A DNA stretch of 61,554 nt from Paucimonas sp. (GTDB taxonomy: Bacteria > Pseudomonadota > Gammaproteobacteria > Burkholderiales > Burkholderiaceae_D). The notes under the pieces are model-generated. The model saw only the letters and a list, made by a program, of their open reading frames with translations, did not search any database and was not told the DNA's origin. Made by a program: the position numbers and the translations under genes. Positions 53,496 to 61,554 of this stretch are shown here, in pieces (the first letter of the stretch is position 1; each line of letters starts with the position of its first letter). The stretch covers positions 1-61,554 of the forward strand of contig JAQGMC010000121.1 of NCBI GenBank assembly GCA_028292545.1, written 5' to 3'.

Positions 53496-54371
53496 TCAAA
53501 GCTTTTCCGCGATGGAGACGTACAGGTGTTCCAGGCGCTGCAGGATATTGCTGAGCATGCCCAGCATCGATTGCAGCTTGCCGGCCAGTTCCTGCATGAA
53601 TGCCGCCTGGGTTTGGGATGTCCGGCCGAGGTCCAGGTTTTCCTTCTGCAGCGCAGACTGGATGGATTTCAGCTGGTCGCTGCTCGCGTGGTCCATGTAG
53701 GTGAACACCTTGCCTGGTTTTTCGTAGGGCAGTTCCACGCGCTTGCCCTGCATGGTGACGATGTAATACGTATCTGTGTTGGTGGTGTCATCGTGGATGC
53801 GCAGGTAGTCGCCTGCCACGGCGGTATCCGGCACGCCTTCCCCCGTGTGCAGGATTGCGTTCGCTTTCACGTTATCGGGAGCAGGAACGCCCGGCACTAA
53901 ATGATCGTAAAGGTGGACCGGGTCACCCGGTTCGGGCGGCTCCGCGCGCCACAGGCCGTGGGGAACGCCAGTGGACAGCCGTTCATCCCCGGTGACGCGG
54001 CGAATCTCGCCAAAACCATCCCGCAACTGTGGCGGCGTAATCTCATCGTCCCAGTACTTGTAGCCGTTCTGCGCCAGCGTTGAGTAAGGCACGTCAGCCG
54101 CCAGCAAGGCAAGGGTCGTTTCGATGCCGTCAGATGGGCTGCTTGCCGCCCAGCCAGTTGCCCCCAGCTTGGCGATCAAGCCATTCACATCGTTGATCGC
54201 CTCGGCCGTCACTGCAATGCTGGCGCGCTGTTCCTTGAGCGCATCGTTGACATCAAACGCCGCCTGGAAACCGATATACACGGCGCGCTGGGTCGCGATC
54301 TCCTTCACGCCCGGTATGACCAGCGATACCGGTGTGGTCGTGCTTTCGATGACGCCATTTTCACGAGACAT
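53496..54371 (-). CDS. T3SS-locus protein with tip-like architecture (unknown)
   Basis: A 291-residue protein with an N-terminal helical region ([20 protein letters not shown]), a central mixed domain rich in Asp, Pro and Gly, and a long C-terminal coiled coil ([20 protein letters not shown]). Two helices around a globular middle is the layout of needle-tip proteins such as LcrV and IpaD, but I see no sequence match. GGAGAAG precedes the ATG. It may be the tip protein or another early secreted product. Confidence 0.45.
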   Translation of the reverse strand: MSRENGVIESTTTPVSLVIPGVKEIATQRAVYIGFQAAFDVNDALKEQRASIAVTAEAINDVNGLIAKLGATGWAASSPSDGIETTLALLAADVPYSTLAQNGYKYWDDEITPPQLRDGFGEIRRVTGDERLSTGVPHGLWRAEPPEPGDPVHLYDHLVPGVPAPDNVKANAILHTGEGVPDTAVAGDYLRIHDDTTNTDTYYIVTMQGKRVELPYEKPGKVFTYMDHASSDQLKSIQSALQKENLDLGRTSQTQAAFMQELAGKLQSMLGMLSNILQRLEHLYVSIAEKL

Positions 54372-54430
54372 TTGCTTCTCCACTCCAGATCAGGCGCTGG
54401 CAATACCGCCGGCGCAATTGTCATTAGCCA

Positions 54431-54457
54431 GTAGTTACGAGCCGGTAGTTACAAGCC
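54431..54457. repeat. Short direct repeat between two secreted-protein genes
   Basis: GTAGTTACGAGCC (54431-54443) and GTAGTTACAAGCC (54445-54457) lie in the 175-nt gap between the genes at 53496 and 54547. No promoter box or gene is seen in this gap. Confidence 0.4.
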
Positions 54458-54546
54458 AGGTCGTCACAAGTGCAGCAACGCTGCAAGACTCCAGGATCCG
54501 TGGCCAGCGCGGTTCGGGCACGCGACCCATCCCGGCTGAACCGTGC

Positions 54547-55518
54547 CTACGAGGAGCCACCCTTTCCCTTGAAGGGAATCAGCTGGCCTGGCCCATTGGA
54601 CCGGTCGCGCTGGTCCCGGTCAGCGATGTGCTCGAACTCCCGGCGCCGCACCTGATCACGCCGGATCGTGACAGTATCTTCCTCACGCCGTGTCTCCGTG
54701 CGCGCATCCCCTTCGGCGCGCAAGGCCTGGACCGAATTTGCGCCGGTTTCTATCACCTGGTTCAAGGCCGCGCTGCCTGTCGAGATGGCGCTGGTTTCCT
54801 GCTGCAGGTCCGGCAGGGATTCCTGCACGATGGCGCGGGCGCTGGCCACAACCGATGCATAGTCGTCCGCCAGCAGGCGCAAGCCGGCCTTGCCATCCAT
54901 GCAGTAACGGTTGGTGACCGTGGTTTCAGTTGCTGTCTTGCTGGTCCACACGACGCTACTGTCGTTGCGCATGACGACCGCATTTCCGAGGTCCTGCTGC
55001 TGGGCCGCGCCATCAAGCGCCGCGCGCTCGGCGCCGCTCATCCACACAAGTTCGGTGGTGGCGGTCCAGTTGTCGGGGTCGGCACGCTCGCTGTCGGAGC
55101 CGGCAAGCTGGTGCCGCGTCTCCACCAGCACCGGATACTGCATGTTTGGCGGGGGATAGCCTGCTTCCGCCATCAGCGCCGCCAGGCTTGCGCCCTCTGC
55201 CTGGGAACCGCCGAGATATCCCGCATTGCGGTCCATGTACAGGTCGAGCGAGGCGGCTTTGGACGGCGTCATCGGTATCAGCATGTCCGTGGTCAGGGTT
55301 TCGCCGAATTCTGCCGGCGGCGTGCCGGCAAGGCGCACGCTTAAGGCAAATACCGCTTGCAGCGATTGCAACCTGGCTTGCACGTGCGTCGCCCGGTTGG
55401 CCAGCGACAGGGTGATGGTCCGCGCCAATTCGTATTGCATGGCCTGGACCGAAGCCAGCACCTCATCCGAACTACGAATGGCAAGGCCGTCGGTAATCGA
55501 GGTTATGGTCAGTGACAT
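54547..55518 (-). CDS. T3SS-locus protein, probably secreted (unknown)
   Basis: A 323-residue protein with no recognised family. An N-terminal helical segment (ATHVQARLQSLQAVFALSVR) is followed by a central domain, a helix near residues 210-260 (ASVVASARAIVQESLPDLQQ) and a basic, polar tail. There is no signal peptide. The overall plan is like the protein at 53496, so the two may be distant paralogues or partners. AGGAA precedes the ATG. Confidence 0.4.
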   Translation of the reverse strand: MSLTITSITDGLAIRSSDEVLASVQAMQYELARTITLSLANRATHVQARLQSLQAVFALSVRLAGTPPAEFGETLTTDMLIPMTPSKAASLDLYMDRNAGYLGGSQAEGASLAALMAEAGYPPPNMQYPVLVETRHQLAGSDSERADPDNWTATTELVWMSGAERAALDGAAQQQDLGNAVVMRNDSSVVWTSKTATETTVTNRYCMDGKAGLRLLADDYASVVASARAIVQESLPDLQQETSAISTGSAALNQVIETGANSVQALRAEGDARTETRREEDTVTIRRDQVRRREFEHIADRDQRDRSNGPGQLIPFKGKGGSS

Positions 55519-55545
55519 GGGAATTCCTGCAGGTTTGGCGCCGGC

Positions 55546-55842
55546 CTAGACCAGCCGGCGCGATTTGCTCGGCTTGTAGGCGTCTTTTTGATGTTCAAAC
55601 ATTTTTCGCTGCGCGGCTTCGGCCGCTTCGCGCTTGATGGATTCCATCATGACCTGGACTTCGGCATCCACCTCGGCTCGCGCCTGCGGCGACAGGGATT
55701 CGAGCTTTTGCTTGATGAACGCTCCTTCACCATTGAAAAACTGGTTGGCCAGGGCCAGCGACTTGTCTGCCTCGGCAATGGCCGCATGCGCCTCAGCCAA
55801 AATAGTCGCCTGCCGCTTGCGCTGCCGCTCTTCAAGATCCAT
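55546..55842 (-). CDS. Small coiled-coil protein, first gene of sctN unit
   Basis: A 98-residue charged helical protein (AEAHAAIAEADKSLALANQF, EVDAEVQVMMESIKREAAEA) with a basic tail. It is the first gene behind the box at 55926-55953. Size and place suggest a chaperone or small cytoplasmic partner of the next two gene products; no family is recognised. Confidence 0.5.
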   Translation of the reverse strand: MDLEERQRKRQATILAEAHAAIAEADKSLALANQFFNGEGAFIKQKLESLSPQARAEVDAEVQVMMESIKREAAEAAQRKMFEHQKDAYKPSKSRRLV

Positions 55843-55925
55843 GGTTCGCTCCGTCGGTGAAATGACTATCCGGTGTTTATCGGGCTGGCTTGCGGCGCAT
55901 GGCGCTCGCATTGCCAGCCGCTTCC

Positions 55926-55953
55926 TAAGTAACAAAATCAACAGTCGGGTTCC
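55926..55953 (-). promoter_or_regulatory. hrp-box-like ECF promoter for sctN unit
   Basis: Minus strand: GGAACC, 15 nt, TTACTTA, ending 83 nt before the ATG at 55842. It is divergent to the box at 55983-56010. Confidence 0.75.
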
Positions 55954-55982
55954 GCGAGGCTTGCTGCATTGCGCATGGCGCA

Positions 55983-56010
55983 GGAACCACGGCCGCCGTA
56001 CCGTTACAAA
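55983..56010 (+). promoter_or_regulatory. hrp-box-like ECF promoter for sctW unit
   Basis: Plus strand: GGAACC, 15 nt, TTACAAA, ending 36 nt before the ATG at 56047. Second of two divergent box pairs in the locus. Confidence 0.75.
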
Positions 56011-56046
56011 GGGGGTCGTTAATATCAGGCTTGCGGGACGGGGAAA

Positions 56047-57612
56047 ATGTCATTCAACGACATACGAATAGGTGCACACAGGAGCACGACGCCCGGCGCG
56101 GCGGGGCAAACGAAAGCTGCGGGGTCGCTCAACGGCCGTCCGGTGGACGTGGATGAAACCGGCTGGGAAAACCGGCTGCGCTCGGCCCAGTTGGGACGGC
56201 ATGCCGCCGGCAGTGCCGAAGCTGGCAAGCTGGCGCTTGACCAGCGCCAGGTCAGCACTCGGCAGCCAGTGCGGGAACTGCCCTCGGCGCAACTGGCACG
56301 CCACGCGCGCCTGACCGGCAACGAACGCGAAGTCCGGCGCCACGCGCTGGACACGCTGCGCAACCGGGCTCGCGCCGGACAGGCGATGCTGTCCTTGCGC
56401 ACGCTAAACCGCAACACCGCCATGAAGCAGTACCTGGGCAAGCAGATGCTCCAGGCCAACCTGCGCAAGTTGCAGGCCGCACGCAAGGAAGCCGAAAGAA
56501 GCGAGCAAGCGCAACAGGATTTCCTTGCGAATATGGCGCCGGTTGCCGATTTCACCGGCGATGCCTCAGCACTGGCGCGCCGCTTCTACGAGGCGATGGC
56601 GGACGAGGAAGGTGAATTCGACGAACTGCTCTCAGGCTTCGACCTCGATTCCCGCGGCCGCGACGAGTTGAAAAACGCGCTGCGGGAGTTGGCCACCGAA
56701 GAGGATGACCAGGCCCGGCATAAGCGCAGCTATCCGCGCCGAGGCTTCACCGAAGTCCTGGCGCGTGCCATGGGTCTGCCACGCCAGCCCTTCGAAGATG
56801 GCACGGCGGGTGAGCACGAGATTGGCAACTTGCTCAGCCAGGTCGGCGATGACCTGGCCCAGATGGAGTCCGATCCGGAGGTCGGGCCCTATATCGCAGG
56901 CACCATCAATATCGCCGATGAAGCCGAGCGCCAGGCCGATCCGGTTGCCTTCGCCAGCGAATATGATGGCCTGGTCCGCGGCGAAGGGAGCTGGGCCGAG
57001 AAATGCCTGCAAGCGGCGAAAATGTATGTGAAGCCGCGCACCGATGGCACGCTGGACTTGAAGGGCGTGCAGGCAAACATGCTTGCCGCCGGCGCCGCCG
57101 CCGGGCTGGACTTCAGTTCGCTGGAACGCTCAGCCGCGAAGGATTTGCTGTGGGCCGCGATGCAGTCAACCAAGATGATCGCGCGCTTGTCTACCGCCAT
57201 CTCGCTGGCTGATGAAATCAGCCGTTTCATGGGTCGTTATTTCAAGAAGCCGATCGACGGCGGGAAGATGCTGCAGCAACTGCTGGAGCGCATGGCCAAT
57301 CCGGGCGCGCCGCCGATGGCTTTTGACGACATGGCACGGGAACTGGGCGTGGGTGAGGATCAGATGCCGACCACGTTGCGCGAAGCTTCGGCTTTCTTTC
57401 GCCGCATGTACGACATGTATCCTGACCCGCAGACACGCCAGATCCTGCTGGAAAACGTAGGCATGGCGCTGGATGCCGCCGCAGAGCGCGAAGACCAAAG
57501 GATGGAAGAAGACCAGCGTGCCGAAAGCGACTTGCCGCCGCTGTCCGCCCAACCGGAACTGAAGCCGCCATCGGCTGGATTGGGCGACATGATCGACTGG
57601 ACCCGTCCTTGA
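56047..57612 (+). CDS. sctW: Putative T3SS gatekeeper SctW
   Basis: A 521-residue soluble helical protein in the place of bopN/yopN. The N-terminus is polar and unstructured, as expected for a secreted protein. A coiled coil follows (QANLRKLQAARKEAERSEQA), then helical repeats (LSGFDLDSRGRDELKNALRE, FTEVLARAMGLPRQPFEDGT) and a C-terminal part that could contain a fused TyeA-like module (SAFFRRMYDMYPDPQTRQIL). SctW holds back effectors until contact. It is longer than YopN (293) and HrpJ (about 370). The next gene is a chaperone, as with YopN. Confidence 0.55.
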   Translation: MSFNDIRIGAHRSTTPGAAGQTKAAGSLNGRPVDVDETGWENRLRSAQLGRHAAGSAEAGKLALDQRQVSTRQPVRELPSAQLARHARLTGNEREVRRHALDTLRNRARAGQAMLSLRTLNRNTAMKQYLGKQMLQANLRKLQAARKEAERSEQAQQDFLANMAPVADFTGDASALARRFYEAMADEEGEFDELLSGFDLDSRGRDELKNALRELATEEDDQARHKRSYPRRGFTEVLARAMGLPRQPFEDGTAGEHEIGNLLSQVGDDLAQMESDPEVGPYIAGTINIADEAERQADPVAFASEYDGLVRGEGSWAEKCLQAAKMYVKPRTDGTLDLKGVQANMLAAGAAAGLDFSSLERSAAKDLLWAAMQSTKMIARLSTAISLADEISRFMGRYFKKPIDGGKMLQQLLERMANPGAPPMAFDDMARELGVGEDQMPTTLREASAFFRRMYDMYPDPQTRQILLENVGMALDAAAEREDQRMEEDQRAESDLPPLSAQPELKPPSAGLGDMIDWTRP

Positions 57613-57622
57613 GGAGTGTGCA

Positions 57623-58006
57623 ATGAACTGGATCACCCAGGCAATCAGCGGATTCGGCAGCAGCCTGGGCTTGTCCCGCCTGGCGCTGCGCGAGGATGGC
57701 GCCCTGCGACTGCACACCGATAGCGGCGGCGCAATCGAAATTCATCACCTGGCCGATGGCGCGAACCCGCAAGTGCTGCTGGTAATGAGCGAGCCGGGCG
57801 AATACTCGCTGGCGCCACGCTTGCGCGCCGCACTGGCGCAGGCGGATTTCCGGCGCAGCCAGGGTCAGCAATTGCATGTGGCCAGCGTAGACGGGCAACT
57901 GGTGCTGGCCACCCGCCTGGCTGAACGCGAGTGTTCGCAGCCCGCAGTTGAAGCGGGCATCAACCAGCTGCAGCAACTGCACGAGCGCATACGCAACAAC
58001 TATTGA
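57623..58006 (+). CDS. CesT/YscB-like T3SS chaperone
   Basis: A 127-residue protein with class I chaperone structure: ISGFGSSLGLSRLALREDGA, then GGAIEIHHLADGANPQVLLV, RLRAALAQADFRRSQGQQLH and a C-terminal helix INQLQQLHERIRNNY. It starts 10 nt after the sctW gene (GAGGAG ribosome site), which suggests SctW as client, like SycN/YscB with YopN. Confidence 0.65.
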   Translation: MNWITQAISGFGSSLGLSRLALREDGALRLHTDSGGAIEIHHLADGANPQVLLVMSEPGEYSLAPRLRAALAQADFRRSQGQQLHVASVDGQLVLATRLAERECSQPAVEAGINQLQQLHERIRNNY

Positions 58007-58019
58007 ACGCGGCAACCAC

Positions 58020-58040
58020 GCCCGGCCATCCGCGCCGGGC
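58020..58040 (+). terminator. Hairpin after the chaperone gene
   Basis: Arms GCCCGGC and GCCGGGC with a 7-nt loop, 13 nt after the stop. No T-run follows. It may end or stabilise the sctW message. Confidence 0.35.
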
Positions 58041-58332
58041 AGCCGCTGACACTTGGCCGCTGCCCGTTTGTCCGCTTCCACTGATCTTTGGACACGCGCT
58101 CCCACCCTGCGCTGAGCGAATCGTTCGGGCACCGCTCAAAAATCCATCCCTTTTCGTCTTGCGCCGCAATGGAATCTGAAATGTTTCCGTCTGCACGCGC
58201 GCTTGATCTGGAACAAATCCGGCACCCGCTGCGCAGACAGAATCGGCATCCCCTGCTGCGGTCACTTGCCGCATCCCCGGCCCGCGGCCGCAGCGCAACA
58301 GCCCGAAAAACCCCACAAGAGGAGATGAAGTA
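58041..58332. other. Gap before the 359-residue gene
   Basis: No gene or GGAACC box is seen here. The plus-strand frame at 58088-58333 has no supported start. The downstream gene is either read through from the sctW promoter or has a promoter I cannot recognise. Confidence 0.4.
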
Positions 58333-59412
58333 ATGTTCAAAGGCGTCGTGTCTGCCGTACGTAGCAAACCCCACCAAAAGATCGCTGTCATGCCAGCGCG
58401 CGGGTCCGGGTTGCGGCCCCCCACCTTGCGCCCGCCGTTCATGCGCGCCTATCAATCCGATTCCCATCTGGACGTGGAGCGCCTGCGGGTTCAGCAACGC
58501 CTGCTATCGCCGGCGGATAGCGAAGCGTTGGCCTGGGGCTTGCTGACAGGCGGTGTGCCAGGCTTTTCTTCGCGCACCGGTGTCGCCGATTACATGGATT
58601 TCAAACAGCAGCGGCTGGATCAGCTGCGAACCGCCTTGGCGCAGGCAGCCCAGGCGCCGGCGCCTGGAAAGGCCGGCCCCCTGCAGGCGTTTGAAGAAGG
58701 CGTGCGGCTGGTGTGCGAGGCGATGAAGATCAGGCCCGTGCCGGTGGAAACCGGCGGCGTGCCGGCGACCGATACCCTGGTAGCCTATTGCTACGACATG
58801 CTGGTGGTCAGCCAGGCCACGCTTGACCGGCTATCAGAGCCGGCGATGCTGGCGAAGGTCATGCGCGATGTGGTGGAGTGGGCGCTCGTGCACCAACTGT
58901 TTGGCGCTACGGCTGCCACGCTTGGCATGGCAGAACTTGGCAAGGAGAGACGCGAGCTGCTGCAAAGCTGGATGGATGCGCTCTATCTGCGTACTGCGCC
59001 GCCTGCTACCGGCCCAACTGCCGCCGCGATCGCACGCAAGGTGCTGCAAGGCGAATCCTGCCAACTGAAGGTCAGCCCTGGCAAGGACGGTTGGGTGCGG
59101 GTGCGGCCGCCTGGAGCAGATGGGCACGATAGCCACGCGGCATCCAGCATCGCGACCCTGCCCTGTAACGCCAATCGCTTGCGCGCCGCGCTTGCGGCTG
59201 GAGGAATCGACGGCGATGCCGCTATCCCCTGCGCCAGCATTGCGCACTTCTGGCAATGCGTGCCGGATGCAATGGGGCCGCAGGCCCGGCACCTGTTCGA
59301 TCACTTCAACCGCGGCCTGCCGCCACCCGTCACGCCAGCCGAATGCCAGCTGCGGCTGGGCACCTTCATGAATTGGCTGAAGGATTTGGCGGCGCAGGGC
59401 GGCGCGGGCTGA
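58333..59412 (+). CDS. Unknown protein at the right edge of the T3SS block
   Basis: A 359-residue soluble protein of no family I know. It has a basic N-terminus (KGVVSAVRSKPHQKIAVMPA), helical middle (FEEGVRLVCEAMKIRPVP, AKVMRDVVEWALVHQLFG) and a C-terminal part with several Cys and Trp. A GGAG site precedes the ATG. Position and lack of a signal peptide make it a possible effector or late regulator. It could equally be a flanking gene. Confidence 0.5.
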   Translation: MFKGVVSAVRSKPHQKIAVMPARGSGLRPPTLRPPFMRAYQSDSHLDVERLRVQQRLLSPADSEALAWGLLTGGVPGFSSRTGVADYMDFKQQRLDQLRTALAQAAQAPAPGKAGPLQAFEEGVRLVCEAMKIRPVPVETGGVPATDTLVAYCYDMLVVSQATLDRLSEPAMLAKVMRDVVEWALVHQLFGATAATLGMAELGKERRELLQSWMDALYLRTAPPATGPTAAAIARKVLQGESCQLKVSPGKDGWVRVRPPGADGHDSHAASSIATLPCNANRLRAALAAGGIDGDAAIPCASIAHFWQCVPDAMGPQARHLFDHFNRGLPPPVTPAECQLRLGTFMNWLKDLAAQGGAG

Positions 59413-59421
59413 ACTGGCGCA

Positions 59422-59455
59422 GCAGGGGCGGCCACTTTCAGCTGGCCGCCCCTGC
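59422..59455. terminator. 13-bp hairpin between convergent genes
   Basis: GCAGGGGCGGCCA and TGGCCGCCCCTGC are exact reverse complements around 8 nt. It covers the end of pcaC and the gap after the 359-residue gene, so it may work in both directions. It also marks the edge between the T3SS block and the pca genes. Confidence 0.55.
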
Positions 59456-59836
59456 TTCCCGGTCCATTTGCTCGAACACTTCCTGCGCGGCGTGGAAAGC
59501 GGCATTGGCAGCTGGCACGCCGCAATAGATCGCGGCCTGCAGCAAGGCTTCCTTGATCTCATCCCGCGTGACGCCATTGTTGGCGGCCGCGCGCAGGTGC
59601 AGCCGCAACTCCTGCTCGCGGTTGAGCGCAACCATCATCGAAATCACCATCAGGCTGCGTGTATGCCGTTCCAGGGCGGGCCGGGTCCAGATTTCACCCC
59701 AGGCATAGCGGGTGATCATGTCCTGGAATTCTTTGGTCAGGCTGGTGCGCTTTGCTTGCGCCCGATCGACATGGGCGTCGCCCAATACGGCGCGCCTGAC
59801 TTGCATGCCACGGCCGTGGCGTTCCTGGTCATCCAT
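59438..59836 (-). CDS. pcaC: 4-carboxymuconolactone decarboxylase (PcaC)
   Basis: A 132-residue protein of the carboxymuconolactone decarboxylase family, which makes beta-ketoadipate enol-lactone in the protocatechuate pathway. Family blocks are FQDMITRYAWGEIWTRPALE, SLMVISMMVALNREQELRLH and VTRDEIKEALLQAAIYCGVP. Normal PcaC length. AGGAGA precedes the ATG. It lies downstream of pcaB, 51 nt away, in the same direction. Confidence 0.95.
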   Translation of the reverse strand: MDDQERHGRGMQVRRAVLGDAHVDRAQAKRTSLTKEFQDMITRYAWGEIWTRPALERHTRSLMVISMMVALNREQELRLHLRAAANNGVTRDEIKEALLQAAIYCGVPAANAAFHAAQEVFEQMDREAGAAS

Positions 59837-59887
59837 CTGTGTCTCCTTTGGTGCGCCGGGATTTTTATGTGCTGCCCAGCGTCGTGC

Positions 59888-61240
59888 TCAAGCTTCGCGC
59901 AGCCATGCCGCCAGGGCGCGCTCGACATAGCGGCCGGCTTGGCCCAGGTAATTCGCGGGATTGAAAAGTCGCGCCAGCGCCACATCGTCGAGATGCTGTT
60001 GCACGATCGCGTCGGCCGCCAGTACTTGTTGCAGGCTGCGACCCTCGTTCACGGCCACGCGGCAAGCTTGCTCGACCAGGTGATGCGCTGCCTGCTTGCC
60101 AAGCTGCTGGCCCAGCGCCAGCGCGACCGCCTCGGCCATGACCAGGCCATCTGTCATGCCAAGATTTTGCTGCATGCGCGCGGCGTCGACTTCGAGGTTT
60201 GCCAGCACTTCGCTTACCTGCTGCAGCGACGCCGCAGTGAGTGAAAACAGCGTCGGCAAGACATCCCATTCCGCTTGCCAGCCACCGAGGGCGCGTTCAT
60301 TCTCGCCCGCCATGCCGGCCAGTACGGAGGACACCAGGCCCGGCGCGCGGTTGGCCGCCGCGAGCGCAATTGCGCAGCCGACCGGATTGCGCTTGTGCGG
60401 CATGGTGGAGGAATTGCCGCGGCCGGGCGCAGAGGGCTCGGCCAGTTCCGCGACCTCGGTCTGCGACAACAGGGAAATGTCGCGTGCGATCTTGCCCAGG
60501 CTGCCGCACAGCATGCCGCAAAAAACTGCGGCTTCGGCAATGCGGTCGCGCTGGCCGTGCCAGGGCAAGTCCGGCAATTGCAGGTCGAGCAGGTCAGCCA
60601 TGGTCTCGCTGACGGCAAGGCCCTGGTCTTGCAAGCTGGCCAGCGTGCCGGCGGCGCCACCCAATTGCAAAGCAAACACGCGCGGACGCAGTTGCACCAG
60701 GCGCTGCCGATGACGCGTCATGCCATCCAGCCAGCCGGCTGCCTTCAGGCCGAAAGTAATCGGCAGCGCATGCTGCATCCAGGTGCGTCCGATTTGCGGC
60801 GTATCGCGATGCCGCACAGCGAGCGTCGCCAGTGCCGCGCCGCAGGCGCGGATGCCGGCATCGAGTTCGTTGAACGCGGCGCGGATTTGCAGCACCAGGC
60901 CAGTGTCGATGATGTCCTGGCTGGTCGCGCCCCAGTGTACATAGCGCGCCGCCTGTTCATCTTCGGTTGCCACCAGGGCAGTGAGCGCGCGCACCAGCGG
61001 AATCGCGAGGTTGCCGGCACGGCCAGCCGCGACGCGGATTTCATCCGCTGGCATGCGGCTGGCGTCGCAACAGGCGGCAATCACTTGCGCCGCTGAAGCA
61101 GGAACCAGGCCGTGCGCAGCCTGGGCCCGGGCCAGCGCCGACTCTACGTCCAGCATGCGCTGCAGGCAGGCGTGGTCTGAAAAAATCGCCTGCATCGCCG
61201 GCGTCGAAAACAGCGAATCGGTCAGCGTGAAAGATGTCAT
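59888..61240 (-). CDS. pcaB: 3-carboxy-cis,cis-muconate cycloisomerase (PcaB)
   Basis: A 450-residue member of the fumarase/aspartase superfamily. The signature GRGNSSTMPHKRNPVGCAIA is present, with a His-rich region HWGATSQDIIDTGLVLQIR near residue 100. Length is normal for PcaB. It acts after protocatechuate 3,4-dioxygenase. It starts 15 nt after the pcaG stop and so forms one unit, pcaG-pcaB-pcaC. Confidence 0.95.
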   Translation of the reverse strand: MTSFTLTDSLFSTPAMQAIFSDHACLQRMLDVESALARAQAAHGLVPASAAQVIAACCDASRMPADEIRVAAGRAGNLAIPLVRALTALVATEDEQAARYVHWGATSQDIIDTGLVLQIRAAFNELDAGIRACGAALATLAVRHRDTPQIGRTWMQHALPITFGLKAAGWLDGMTRHRQRLVQLRPRVFALQLGGAAGTLASLQDQGLAVSETMADLLDLQLPDLPWHGQRDRIAEAAVFCGMLCGSLGKIARDISLLSQTEVAELAEPSAPGRGNSSTMPHKRNPVGCAIALAAANRAPGLVSSVLAGMAGENERALGGWQAEWDVLPTLFSLTAASLQQVSEVLANLEVDAARMQQNLGMTDGLVMAEAVALALGQQLGKQAAHHLVEQACRVAVNEGRSLQQVLAADAIVQQHLDDVALARLFNPANYLGQAGRYVERALAAWLREA

Positions 61241-61255
61241 GCGCCAGTTACGGCT

Positions 61256-61554
61256 TCAGATGTCGAAAAACGCGGTCTCGCCCTGCCCGGCCGCCTCACC
61301 CTGGAGCACGATATTCCATTCATACGCATTGTCGCGACCGGCAATGGCGCGCGCCACCAGCGTATTGCGGCGCCCGGGCGGCACCTGGCTCAGCACGAAG
61401 TCTTCTGCATGCCCTTCGCCATCGGGAAAATAGATGCGCGACACCAGTTGCTTGGTCAGGCCGCGGCCGAAGATGGTGACGGCAATATGCGCGGCCTGCA
61501 GTCGGCCGTCCGGCGCCGGCACGGGGCCGGGCTTGACGGTGTGAAAACTGAAGC
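61256..61554 (-). CDS. pcaG: Protocatechuate 3,4-dioxygenase alpha subunit (PcaG), partial
   Basis: The C-terminal 98 or so residues of PcaG; the gene runs off the right edge. Reading from the edge: FSFHTVKPGPVPAPDGRLQ, then AAHIAVTIFGRGLTKQLVSR, IYFPDGEGHAEDFVLSQVPP, and the end LQGEAAGQGETAFFDI. These are the core strands of the intradiol dioxygenase fold. The beta subunit pcaH would be expected beyond the edge. The substrate is made by PobA at the other end of the window. Confidence 0.93.
   Translation of the reverse strand, partial: FSFHTVKPGPVPAPDGRLQAAHIAVTIFGRGLTKQLVSRIYFPDGEGHAEDFVLSQVPPGRRNTLVARAIAGRDNAYEWNIVLQGEAAGQGETAFFDI

Overview
The window is GC-rich, densely coded DNA that most resembles a beta-proteobacterium, probably Burkholderiales and possibly the Oxalobacteraceae. 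That placement is inference from gene families, codon use and the beta-ketoadipate genes at both ends; there is no rRNA or marker gene to fix it. I saw no tRNA, rRNA, CRISPR array or intact insertion sequence.

Left flank (1-6800): a secreted LVIVD-repeat protein, an amidase, a DUF2237 protein, a HELQH-containing secreted protein, a lipoprotein phosphoesterase, and pobA (4-hydroxybenzoate hydroxylase). Right flank (59438-61554): pcaC, pcaB and the 3' part of pcaG of the protocatechuate branch. The aromatic-catabolism genes therefore sit on either side of a roughly 52 kb block of secretion genes.

The block holds a complete type III secretion system (T3SS). A leftward unit (sctX, sctY, sctV, sctD, a needle co-chaperone, sctF) ends in a GT41 O-GlcNAc-transferase-like gene. 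A rightward unit encodes an EspA/SseB/Bsp22-like filament protein, translocators with TPR chaperones, then sctI-J-K-L. An ECF sigma factor follows. Next come a probable new effector with two tandem chaperones, and a leftward unit sctO-P-Q-R-S-T-U, a chaperone, sctC, a GNAT-domain protein and an Ala-rich protein. A leftward unit at 38.4-51.8 kb encodes an R64/Tcp-type IVb pilus (pilL, N, O, P, Q, R, S, M, a giant pilV and a transglycosylase). Finally there is a leftward unit (a small coiled-coil protein, two tip-like proteins, sctN) and a divergent rightward unit (gatekeeper sctW, a chaperone, an unknown protein).

The central observation is a shared promoter motif. Seven sites match GGAACC-N15-TTACNNA exactly, each placed 36-145 nt in front of a transcription unit: all five T3SS units, the effector/chaperone unit and the pilus operon. 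It is a variant of the hrp box read by HrpL-type ECF sigma factors, and an ECF sigma gene lies in the locus. I infer a single sigma-controlled regulon that makes an injectisome together with a dedicated type IVb pilus.

Unusual proteins are a SctQ with a 390-residue acidic-then-basic tail, a 1629-residue modular PilV, an effector candidate with 12 tetrapeptide repeats, and the GT41 and GNAT enzymes inside T3SS operons.
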